From Adineta ricciae (Eukaryota > Rotifera > Eurotatoria > Adinetida > Adinetidae): a stretch of DNA of 64,000 nucleotides. This document shows, in pieces, positions 22,630 through 33,585 of this stretch. Both the position numbers and the translations under genes were made by a program. Numbering within the stretch: the stretch's first letter is position 1; each line of letters starts with the position of its first letter. The DNA is taken from positions 20,279 through 84,278 of the forward strand of contig CAJNOJ010000390.1 in assembly GCA_905250025.1 (NCBI GenBank), written 5' to 3'. The notes beneath the pieces are model-generated. The model made no database searches. It was not told the origin of the DNA and saw nothing but the letters and a program-made list of their open reading frames with translations.

Positions 22630-24936
22630 AGAACGGTATCAAGCAATGTCAAATTGAAATATATTCATAGTGCATTTACTTGTTTCGTTAGTAATGAACA
22701 GGTTAAAAGCACAACTGACGTATATGTAGCTCTCATTGATGATGCGCATCAATGCCTCGTGCATGATCAACGAATGGGTATGGTCGTGTTTCTTTCGTAT
22801 TTTGGGCGTTACCCGTCCTTGATCGATGAAAGTAATTTCACATTAAATGAAATTGATTTTTCTATTCATACAGAAAAAGGTCATCAATAACGCCCATTTC
22901 GCTGATGACTATCAAATGTAAAACTGAGTAAATCTATATCAACAATCATTTATTGCGCTATCGATATTAAAATCAGATTTACACTTATGTTCAAAGCAAA
23001 AGAAAAACATTGCGTAATGTTTTTAATCATAACTATCTAATTGAACAGACGTGCACCGTCTTAATTAACATTCGCATCGTCAATGCCGCAGGATAATTTA
23101 TTTTGATTGGCTGCTCGTTGTAATCCATAATGTGATCGATGGTGGACAGGTTTATCATCATATTTCTCTCCGAAGAGGATCAAGTGCCATCGGATCGTTC
23201 CCATCTGATTGTATTGGAGAAAATTTTACATCACCGACTGACAATGGAGCAATTGACAAGTATTTAACATTATAATTGTCAGTTGATTGCATATCGATGT
23301 CAATTTGATATTGTTCGAAAATCTGGCTTCACCCAGTATAAGTGGTGATCAAATTGTAATGCGTCATATCCGTTCGATCCGAGTAATACTCATCATTATC
23401 AGAAGTGACTTTTGCACGTAATACACCGTAAATTTTGCTTCTAGAAAAACCGAAGCTGGCTAAGATTTTTTCATCCATCAAAAAAATGAGTAATTCAGCC
23501 GAACATATCAACAGGTGTCTTACACAGAAAGAGAAAAATATAGTATGACCGTGAAATATACGTGAAATAAGCACGTGGAAATTTTTTTGTCATAGAGCAA
23601 ACAAAACGCAATAATTGTCAACGAAAGATCAATGCATAAAAAGGACTTTATGTTAAAATATACATGTAATAATTAGGATAATTAAGTAACTCATATCATA
23701 GCCAATCATTCTTTTACGGTTAAACCTTAGATTGGATTTATTAAGAAAAAGAGTCTTGCAAACAGACGTTGTCTGTGTATTTGTTGATTTTTATTTCTTT
23801 GAATAATTAAAGCACTGTGAAAATGAAAAGCAATATGTTTTCGTCACATAGTTATGACCTACACACGTCACAAATGGAAGCAGATTTCAATGGTCTTTCT
23901 CCGTAACTAGTTTCTAACCTGTTCAAACAGATTTTTATGTCACTACTTAAACATGTACAGAAAGGAAAAGATATTCTGAAATATGACCTGAATAATAAAG
24001 ACTGACGACGGATAGAATCAGTGTCGGTCCTCAATCTGTACATGAAATAATCCGATTAGAATCAACAGAGTGTCAATGTGAGTGAGGATGGATGTGAGTC
24101 GACGGCTCTGTGCACCATTACTCTACGAACTCTTTTTGAATTTTTCTCTTTTCGTTTCTGTCAGTCATTTTATGTGACACAATAAATTATTTTTGAAAAA
24201 AGTATAGTAGAGAAAGCCGAGATGTGGTCGTCTTTCGTTTCTACATAGGTGCTGAATAAACATGTGAGTTTAAATCGTAATGTTTTTTATTTGCCGAGCA
24301 AGTCGTATTTTTTACTTTCTTCTTCAGTAAGCTTCACTTGTAAAGTATGTATCCAACGCAAATAATCATAACCATTCGTAGAAACGAAAACTATCTGATA
24401 CGTACGTTAGTCAATACTGTAGTAATAGTGAAGATATAGGGTTCGCGTAAGGTGCAGCGAAACGAAGTTTTTTTTTGTACCGATCGTGAACCGAAAAGTA
24501 ACACTCATCTCATCTCCATAGTGATTGTTTGCTATTTGACTTTCTTTGGATTTTTTTCAAACGAAAATGAATTGAAGCGGATGTGGGCAGTATGTCGCTT
24601 TTTTATCCTCGCGCTCACTCACATCCGCCTTTTCTGGTGCCCTAAGCTGCAGACATTTGTTAGGGAAAAGTTCTCCTGTCTGATATACGAAAAAAAGCTT
24701 TATAGTTTTAGCGAAGTGTTTTCTATAATGTTTTTGAGACGTTGTATGTCTATACAGATCTACTGCGTAAAAAGAAGTTCTATAATGATTTTGTTCTGCG
24801 GATAGTTGTGGCTATTGGTAAAAAACATAAGTACTCATAACTTCACTCCCACCCACATCCACATACTCACCCTCAAGATGGATGTTTCAGTTCGGAGAAA
24901 TACTTGATATAATATCAAATATATTTTAATGTGTAG
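22630..24936. other. Long intergenic region, no convincing gene
   Basis: About 2.3 kb between the divergent Kup and ADP-ribosyltransferase genes. A minus-strand frame at 23329-23574 has an equivalent in copy 2 with a different ending, so it is at best a remnant. G-rich or C-rich tracts of the GTGAG type occur near 24080 and 24845-24880. Likely holds both promoters. Confidence 0.5.
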
Positions 24937-25786
24937 ATGACCCTTGACGACACCGCAAAAGAAACGTCTCCGCTTCGATTCTCGGACGTCGGTGCGTTGC
25001 CCAATCGAATGTTCGCACCGATCGAAGGATATGAACATATGCCACTTGTTTCACTTGAGGAAGCTGTCGAGCCTCTCGTTAACATTGTGCCCAAAGTACA
25101 ACGCAATGTTTTTATAGTAAAACAGAATTGTCAACATCCAGAAGATGGTCTATCGAGTGATGAATCTGCCTCAATTATGCTGTACACCTTCGAATCGAAA
25201 CCACATGAATCTTCATTGTATGTCATTCTGAATGCAGCTTTGCGCTTGGAAAAAAGAGAACAATTAGTTCCATGGTTTCTTTATCTCCGACTTATTTTGA
25301 CAGCACTGGGAAAGCTTCCATCAGAGCGTCGTTTTGTTGTTCGAGGGGTCAAAGCCGATTTAAGAGCAGAATATCCAAAAGGAAACACTTTTATTTGGTG
25401 GGGATTCTCGTCGTGTACCTCAACTGTTGAAGTGCTTGAATGTGAAGGCTTTTTTGGCAAAACGGGAACAAGAACCTTATTCCAAATTGACTGTTATACA
25501 GGAAAAGATGTAAAAAATCACTCGTTCATCCGAGCAGAGGAGGAAATTCTTCTGCTTCCTGCAAGACAATTCCAGATTACATCGTGTCTCGATTCTGGTA
25601 ACGGACTTCATATAATACAGTTGAAAGAAATAAAACCATCATTTCCCCTGCTCGAACTGTCGGAAATACCAAATCCAGTATTACTACCTAAGAAAGACTC
25701 GACCATTGGACCACAAATCAACGTGGAGTCTTCCAAACCAGCACCAGCACTTGCATCAACATTGCCAATCGAAAAACACAATTCAG
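24937..25786 (+). CDS. R-S-ExE mono-ADP-ribosyltransferase domain, copy 1
   Basis: Transfers ADP-ribose from NAD+ to proteins, by family. The R-S-E triad is visible: Arg136 in RFVVRGVKA, the Ser/Thr motif SSCTST at 158-163, and ExE within AEEEILLLP (201-203). The frame starts at ATG 24937 and lacks a signal peptide, so it is probably intracellular. A strong donor (CAG|GTGAGT) ends the exon at 25786. Without splicing the frame runs on to 25875, but that tail diverges between copies. The downstream exon is unresolved. The MORN frame has a phase-compatible acceptor at 27283, so an ART-MORN fusion is possible. Confidence 0.85.
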
Positions 25787-27269
25787 GTGAGTCAGTATTT
25801 GTTGTAATTTCATATGCGTACACGCATACACTCTATCTCGAAGTAAACCTTCTAAGATCAAGAATATGCAATTGAAATGCAGATCTTTTTCCCTGCAGTA
25901 TTTTTAGTAACTATGCCCGAGGTCCGTACAATGTGCCCTAGGAGAATAATTTCGTTAGTTAGGAATAGCACACTAAGAGGAAAAAGAGAAAAAAAGAACA
26001 AATAAGAGTGAAGGAAGAAAAGTAACAACAAACCAAAACGTTCGTATTCCTTTTCAATCGAAACTCCGAACTATCATAAGTTTTCAAAAATACTTCCATA
26101 GTTTCAGAACGTTTAGAAGGCGACAACATTTTGTATATGTAAATATGAATATTTTCGAACTATTCATGAGTCGTTTTGTGATACATTTATATCAGTATGA
26201 AAATTGAATAAGGCGACGAAATTGCGAAAACAAGTAGTTATTAAGTTAAGCAAAACTAAAAAATGTCTATGGGTACCTTTGCCGCTTTTCAAGTTTAGAG
26301 AGAAATGAAACCATTTGATAAAACCTAATGAAGTCTTGAAGAGCACAGTAAAAAATTTCCACCGATTTGGAATAACATTTCGCAGATGTCCTTAATTTCA
26401 ACAGATGAAAAAAATTTGCTCTAAAATATCTTGAGATGAAAGCAAGATTAGAAGTATGTTGTTCAAGCACATCCAATGATTCATCTTAAAGCAAACAGAG
26501 TAAGATTATTGAATGTCTATAATACATGTATTCTTTTTCAAACTTTTGAATACCAAGAAATAACTTAATATTGGAAATGTAGCTTTGTCTCCTCTTCAGA
26601 TGATGTGGACAGTATGTGTAAACTAATAGGAGTCTCTTCTTGTATCTAAACGCAGTTAAATGATAAGTGTGGATGCCATATTTTTATCTAATCTTGATTT
26701 ATCATTGAAAATTCTTTGAACGACTTGATTGCCTCTATATAAAGCATGGGTTTTCATTTCTGGTGTAGGATTTGAATTAATATAGCGATATATGATCATT
26801 GCAGTTCGTAGATCATCGGGATGAATAGACTGATACGAAACACTAACCAAACCGGCAGATCGATTTTTTATGAGCTCGATAGATATTATATGACTCCTTA
26901 GAGTTCATCTTGCTATCATACATTCTTTTAAAAGTGAAGACTAAACTACTTGGATAATACTATCATTTGTACGTTTGTCTAGTCCATGAGATAATTTATC
27001 AGCTGATTTCCTTAGAAAAGATCGCAAAAAAGACTAATTTCTTTTGAAGTATCCAATTAATGTATTTCTTCAACGTGAAAATTTGTTGATTAGGTTTGAT
27101 ACATTTAAAAATAGGTGTCCTTCGTTACGTGAATTAAGTCAAACAGTTCGTAAAGAATGCAGGATTCGTGCTAAGAAAAAAACTTCTTTCTCATCTGACT
27201 TTACCCAATTACTATAGCACTAATGTCAATATACTAACTACTGGCGAAGATTTAATATAAAGCTGCACT
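25787..27269. other. Intergenic region or long intron
   Basis: About 1.5 kb with no conserved frame. Relative to copy 2 it has two private segments (26117-26210 and about 26670-26890). If the ADP-ribosyltransferase and MORN exons are spliced together, this is their intron. Otherwise it holds the MORN promoter, with a TATA-like TTTAATATAAAG at 27251-27262. Confidence 0.5.
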
Positions 27270-28682
27270 ATGATTATAGTGACCGATGGCTATGGATCTT
27301 ATACATCACCGGACGGCGGTCATTATGAAGGTGAATTCAAAGACGGAGAAATGCATGGTCGTGGTACATATAGATTTAGTGACGGCGATACATATGACGG
27401 TGGCTGGGAACATGACTCAAAATGTGGCTATGGTATTTATACATGGACCTCCGGTCAACGCTACGAAGGACAGTTTAAAGATGACAAGAGAAGTGGTCAA
27501 GGAACTCAAGTGTTCGATGATGGACGAACATATGTCGGAGAATGGGTGGATGATAATATGTCAGGTTACGGTGTTTGTACGTGGTCGGATGGTGGTCGAT
27601 ACGAGGGTCAATTTCAGGATGATAATCGACATGGGCAAGGAACACATGTATTTGCCAATGGATGTAAATACGTTGGTGAATGGAAGGATGATACTGTGTG
27701 TGGTCAAGGTACATTCACATTCTCAGACGGTGCTACATATGAAGGTCAATTTCAGAATGGCAACAGACATGGGAAAGGAACACAGATCTCTGCGGATGGT
27801 GCTAAATACGTTGGAGATTGGGTAGAAGATAGTATGACTGGCCAAGGCGTTTATACATGGGCCTCTGGTCAACGCTATGAAGGACAGTTCAAAGATGACA
27901 AAAGTCATGGTCAAGGTACTCAAGTATTCGATGATGGACGAATATATGTTGGAGAATGGAAAGATGATAACATGTCAGGTCACGGTGTTTGTACGTGGTC
28001 GGATGGTGGTCGATATGACGGTCAATTCCAGGATGGTAACAGACATGGAAAGGGTACGCACATTTTTGCAAATGGGTGTAAATACGTTGGTGAATGGGAA
28101 AATGACACCATGTGTGGGCAAGGCATTTATACGTGGCCTGACGGTAGTCGTTACGAAGGTCAGTTCAAAGATGGAAACAGTCACGGACGAGGTACACAAA
28201 TATTCGATGATGGGCGGATATACGTCGGAGAATGGGAGGATGATAAAATGTCAGGGCACGGTGTTTATACATGGGCTTCCGGTCAACGCTATGAAGGTCA
28301 GTTTAAAGATAACAAAAGCCATGGGAAAGGCACTCAAGTATTCGATGATGGACGAGTATATGTTGGAGAATGGGAAGATGATAACATGTCAGGTCCAGGG
28401 ATTTGTACATGGTCAGACGGTGCTACATATGAAGGCCAATTTCAGAATGGCAACAGACATGGGAAAGGAACACAGATCTCTGCGGATGGTGCTAAATACG
28501 TTGGAGATTGGGTAGAAGATAGTATGACGGGCCAAGGCGTTTATACATGGGCCTCTGGTCAACGCTATGAAGGACAGTTCAAAGATGACAAAAGTCATGG
28601 TCAAGGTACTCAAGTATTCGATGATGGACGAATATATGTTGGAGAATGGGAAGGTGATAACATGTCTGGTCGAGGTATGTAT
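27270..28682 (+). CDS. MORN-repeat protein, truncated by contig end
   Basis: The open frame begins MIIVTDGYGSYTS and continues in 23-residue MORN units until the N at 28683 (about 470 residues, ~20 repeats). The units alternate between a YEGQF type and a YVGEW type, so the DNA has a 138-bp higher-order period. The missing 3' end is visible in copy 2. Two internal segments ten units apart (27721-27960 and 28411-28650) are nearly identical here but not in the other copy. MORN arrays commonly bind membranes or act as scaffolds. Confidence 0.9.
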
Positions 28683-28683
28683 N
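28683..28683. other. Single-N contig join
   Basis: Sequence switches from inside a plus-strand MORN gene to inside a minus-strand Kup gene. The 204 bases after it repeat the 204 bases before the N at 8607 without a mismatch. Confidence 0.95.
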
Positions 28684-29601
28684 TCTTCCGAAATGACCTA
28701 AATCAGCGTACAGAGCTTCGAGACCAGTGACGGATAAAAACACACCACCGATTTGATAGAAACCACGAGTCTTTTCGATCAACAGATAATCAAACGCTTC
28801 CCATGGGTTAAACGCTTTCAAAATAGAAGGCTTATATGTTATACGCCAAATACCAATGATAAACAAAGTTACAAACCAACAAACCATGATGGGACCAAAA
28901 GTAACACCAATCTTTGATGTTCCCCATCGTTGTGCGAGGAAAAGTAGAACAATGATAATTACACTAATTGGTACAACCCAAGAATTTAATTGTGATGCTT
29001 CTACAGCTACTCCTTCGACTGCTGATAGAACAGATACAGCAGGTGTCAATGCTCCATCGCCAAGTAGCATTGCTGCAGCTACTAATGCAAGCAGTGTTAT
29101 TCCTCGTTTTACCTTTGGACTCAATTTAACCTTTTCATCTGTTAATAAACCACACAGAGCAAATGTTCCACCTTCTCCATGATTATCAGCGATTAAAATA
29201 AATGTTGCATATTTCAAACAGACCGACACGATCAAACTCCAAATAATCAAACTGATAGCTCCAATACATTGTGATTCTGTTGGTTGGTAAGTGAATATTG
29301 TATTCACAACATAGAGTGGCGATGTTCCTATATCCCCAAAGATAACACCCAATGCACGGAGGGTTAAACTGAAGAATAATTTCGGATTTTTACATGGTGT
29401 AATTTCAGATACTAAAATATGATCGTCATTTGTTGATTGTTTTATCTTAGATACTGCTGTTCGAATAAGATTAGGTGATGGAGCAGATTCTTCTTGACGA
29501 TTAGAGTCATTTTTGCTTATATCAACAACTAAAAGAGGTAACATAAACAATTATCTAAAGTTTTGTAGTGTATAATTAGAATTATCTTTACCTGTTTCCA
29601 T
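28684..29601 (-). CDS. Kup/HAK-type K+ transporter, N-terminal part
   Basis: Exon 29601-29592 (10 bases), intron 29529-29591 (63 bp), then exon 29528-28684 up to the contig edge. Encodes the first ~300 residues including GVIFGDIGTSPLYV and LLGDGALTPAVS. It differs from the complete copy at about six residues. The tiny first exon and both splice sites are conserved, supporting that model. The rest of this allele is 6978-8606. The two overlap by 204 identical bases. Confidence 0.88.
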
Positions 29602-31618
29602 AAAACGGTATCAAGCAATGTCAAATTGAAATATATTCATACTGCATTTACTTGTTTCGTTAGTAGTGAGCAGGTTAAAGGCACAACTGACGTATATGTA
29701 GCTCTCATTGATGCTACGCATCAGTGCCTCGTGAATGATCAACGAATGGGTATGGTCGTGTTTCTTCTATATTTTGGGCGTTACCGTCATTGATCGATGA
29801 AGGTAATTTCACATTAAATGAAATTGATTTTTTTCTATTCATACAGAAAAACGTCATCAATACGCCCATTTCGCCGATGACTATCAAATGTAAAACTGAG
29901 TAAATCTATATCAACAATCATTTATTGCGCTATCGATATTAAAATCAGATTTACACTGATTTTCAAAGCAAAAGAAAAATATTGCGCAATGTTTTTGATC
30001 ATCAGTATCTAATTGAACAAACGTGTACCGTCTTAATTAACGTTCCCATCTGATCTCACCCAGTATCAGTGGTGATCAAATTATAATACGTCATATCCGT
30101 TCGATCCGAGTACTAACTTTTACATGTAATACGCCGTAAATTTTGCTTCGAGAAAAATCGGAGCTGCCTAAGACTTTTTTGTCCATCAAAAAAATGAGTA
30201 ATTCAGGCGAACATATCAAAAGGTGTCTTACACAGAAAGAGAAAAATATAATATGACCGTGAAATATACGTAAAATAAGCACGTGGGAAAATTTTTGTCA
30301 TAGAGCAAACAAAACGCAATAATCGTCAACGAACGATCGATGCATAAAAAAGATTTTATGTTAAAATACTATTGTATACGTATAATAAATAGGGTAATTA
30401 ACTAACTCATATCATAGCCAATCGTTCTTTTACGGTTAAACCTTTGATTGGATTTATTGAGAAAAAGAGTCTCACCAACATACATTGTCTGTGTATTTGT
30501 TGATTTTTATTTCTTTGAATAATTAAAACGCTGTGAAAACGAAAAGCAATGTGTTTTCGTCACATAGTTATGACCTACACAAATCACAAATGGAAGCAGA
30601 CTTCAATGATCTCTCTCCGTAACTAGTTTCTAACCTCTTCAAACAACTTTTTATATCGCTACTTAAACATGTACAAAGAGGAAAAGATATTCTGAAATAT
30701 GACCTGAATAACAAAAACTCATAACGAAAAGAACCAGTGTCGGTCCTCAATCTGTCTATGAAATAATCCGATTAGAATTAATCAAGCGTCAATGTGAGTG
30801 AGGATGAATGTGAGTCGACGGCTCTGTGCACCATTACTCTGCGAACTCTTTTTGAATTTTTCTCTTTTCGTTTCTGTCAGCCATTTTACGTGACACAATA
30901 AATTACTTTTGAAAAGAGTATAGTAGAGAAAGCCGAGATGCGGTCGTCTTTTGTTTCTACATAGGTGCTGAATAAACATATGAGAGTTTAAATCGTATTT
31001 TTTTTTGTTTGCCGAGCATGTCGCATTTTTACTTTCTTCTTCAGCAAGCTTCACTTGTAAAGTATGTATCCAACGCAAATAATCATAACCATTCGTAGAA
31101 ACGAAAACTATCTGATACGTACGTTAGTAGATACTGTAGTAATTGCGAAGGCATACCGTTCGCGTAAGGTGCAGCGAGACGAAGTTTTTTGTACCGATCC
31201 TTAACCGAAAATGAATTAAAGCGGGTGTGGATAGTGTGTCGATTTTTTACCCTCGCGCTCACTCTCATCCGCCGTTTTCTGGTGTCATAAGCTGCAGACA
31301 TTTGTTAGGAAAAAGTTCTCCTGTATGATGCACGAAAAAAATCTTTATAGATTTCGCGGAGTTTTTTGTATTATGTTTTTGAGACGTTGTATGTCTATAC
31401 AGGTCTACTGCGTAAAAAGAAGTTCTATAATGATTTTTTTCTACGGATGGTTGTGGCTAATGGTAAAAAACATAAGTACTCATAACTTGACTCCCACCCA
31501 CACCCACATACTCATTGCGCTCACTCGTTCATAATTAATCACATCCAGAAGATGTGTGTGGATGTTTCAGTTCGGAGAAATACTAGATGCAATATATCAA
31601 ATATATTTTAATGTGTAG
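29602..31618. other. Long intergenic region, no convincing gene
   Basis: Counterpart of 22630-24936 but shorter, missing segments equivalent to about 23060-23330 and 24490-24570. C-rich tract of the CCCACCCACACCCAC type at about 31493-31510. No gene supported. Confidence 0.5.
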
Positions 31619-32468
31619 ATGACCCTTGACGACACCGCAAAAGAAACGTCTCCTCTTCGATTCTCGGACGTCGGTGCAGTGCCCAATCGAATGTTTGCAC
31701 CGATCGAAGGATATGAACATCTGCCACTTGTCTCACTTGAGCAGGCTGTCGAGCCTCTCGTTAACATTGTGCCCAAAGTACAACGCAATGTTTTTATAGT
31801 AAAACAGAATTGTCAACATCCAGAAGATGGTCTAACGAGCGATGAATCTGCCTCAATTATGTTGTACACCTTCGAATCGAAACCACATGAATCCTCATTG
31901 TATGTCATTCTGAATGCAGCTTTGCGCTTAGAAAAACGAGAACAATTAGTTCCATGGTTTCTTTATCTCCGGCTTATTTTGACAGCACTGGGAAAGCTTC
32001 CCTCAGAGCGTCGTTTTGTTGTTCGAGGAGTCAAAGCCGATTTAAGAGCAGAATACCCAAAAGGAAACACTTTCATTTGGTGGGGATTTTCGTCGTGTAC
32101 CTCAACTGTTGAAGTTCTTGAATGTGAAGGCTTTTTTGGAAAAACTGGAACAAGAACCTTATTCCAAATTGACTGTTATACAGGAAAAGATGTAAAAAAC
32201 CACTCGTTCATTCGAGCAGAGGAGGAAATTCTTCTGCTTCCTGCAAGACAATTCCAGATTACATCATGTCTCGATTCTGGTAATGGACTTCATATAATAC
32301 AGCTGAAAGAAATAAAACCATCGTTTCCCCTCCTCGAACTGTCGGAAACACCAAATCCGGTATTACTACCTAAGAAAGACTCGACCATTGGACCACAAAT
32401 CAACGTCGAGTCTTCCAAACCAGCGCCAGCACTTGCATCAACAGTACCAATCGAAAAACACAATTCAG
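31619..32468 (+). CDS. R-S-ExE mono-ADP-ribosyltransferase domain, copy 2
   Basis: Same length to the donor (CAG|GTAAGT at 32468/32469) as copy 1, with the catalytic Arg, STS-like and ExE motifs unchanged. Few replacements (for example YEHM/YEHL, LSSD/LTSD). Read-through would end at 32539 with a tail that does not match copy 1, again arguing that splicing occurs at this donor. The next exon is not proven. The downstream MORN frame has a matching acceptor at 33599. Confidence 0.85.
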
Positions 32469-33585
32469 GTAAGTCATTGTTTGTTGTAATTTCATATGAG
32501 TATACGCATACATTCTGTCCCGAAATAAATCTTCTGTGACCGAGATCCTTACAGTGTGTCTTAGGAGAACAATTTCGTTAGTAAGAAATAGCACACTAAG
32601 AGGACGAAGAGAAAAAAAGAACACATGAGAGTGAAGGAAGAAAAGTAACAATAAACCAAGACGCTCGTATTCCTTTTCAATCGAGACTCCGAACTATCAC
32701 AGGTTTTCAAAAATACTTCCATAGTTTCAGAACGTTCAGAAGGCGACGAAATTGCGAAAAAAATAGCTATCAATTTAAGCAAAACTAAAGAGAATGTCTA
32801 TGGATACCTTTGCCGTTTTTCAGATTTAGAGAGAAATGAAGTCTTGAAGAGTGCAGTGAAGAATTTCCACCGATTTGGAATAACATTTCGCAGATGTCCT
32901 TAGTTTCAACAGATGAAAAAAAAAGTTGCTCTAAAATATCTTGAGATGAAAGCAAGATTAGAAGTATGTTGCTCAATCACATCCAGTGATTCATCTTAAA
33001 GCAAACAGAGTAAGTTTATTAGATGTCTATGATACATGTATTCTATTTCAAACTTTTGAATACCAAGAAATAACTTAACATTGGAAATGTACTTTTGTCT
33101 TCTATTCAGATGATGTGGATAGTATGTGTAAACTAATAGAAGTCTCTGCTTGCATCTAAACGCAGTTAAAGTATAAGTGTGAATGCCATATGACTCCTTA
33201 GAGTTCATCTGTATGTTTGCGTACTCCACGAGATAATTTATCAGCTGATTTCCTCGGAAAAGATCGCAAAAACACGGTTTTCTTTTGGAGTGTCCAATTA
33301 ATGTATTTCTTCTACGCGAAAATTTGTCGATCAGGTGTGATATATTCAAAAATAGGTGTCATTCGTTAAAATATTGTCAAATAACAATCTTAATATTATT
33401 GATGACATCTATATCTGACCTTCACTCTACATTTAATTCTTACCGCGAATTAAGTCGAAAAATTCATAAAGAATGATGCAGGAGTCGTCTTAAGAAAATC
33501 TGTTTCTCATCTGACTTTATCCAATTACTATAGCATTAACGTCAATATACTAACTACTGCCGAAGATTTAATATAAAGGTATGCT
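32469..33585. other. Intergenic region or long intron
   Basis: About 1.1 kb, shorter than the 1.5 kb of copy 1 because of deletions at short direct repeats. The TATA-like TTTAATATAAAG just before the MORN ATG is conserved. No gene recognised. Confidence 0.5.

Larger units (their letters stand above)
21712..28682. repeat. Homologous block B, copy 1
   Basis: Kup 5' half, ADP-ribosyltransferase and MORN gene in the same order as 28684-35519. Coding parts are very similar. Non-coding parts differ by several indels, mostly extra sequence here (about 23060-23330, 24490-24570, 26117-26210, 26670-26890). Ends at the N at 28683 inside the MORN gene. Confidence 0.9.

Noticed and set aside
23329..23574. 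Minus-strand 81-codon frame between Kup and ADP-ribosyltransferase
   Set aside because: The equivalent in copy 2 has a different C-terminus and an indel, so selection on the protein is not evident.
27475..28613. Several overlapping frames on both strands within the MORN genes
   Set aside because: The 69-bp periodicity keeps alternative frames open; they show no independent features and are shadows.
27270..28682. Treating the 69-bp repeats as satellite DNA
   Set aside because: The period keeps a MORN reading frame with conserved glycine and aromatic positions, so it is coding.
28579..29550. Minus-strand frame running through the N at 28683
   Set aside because: Kup residues followed by antisense MORN sequence; a chimera made by the contig join.
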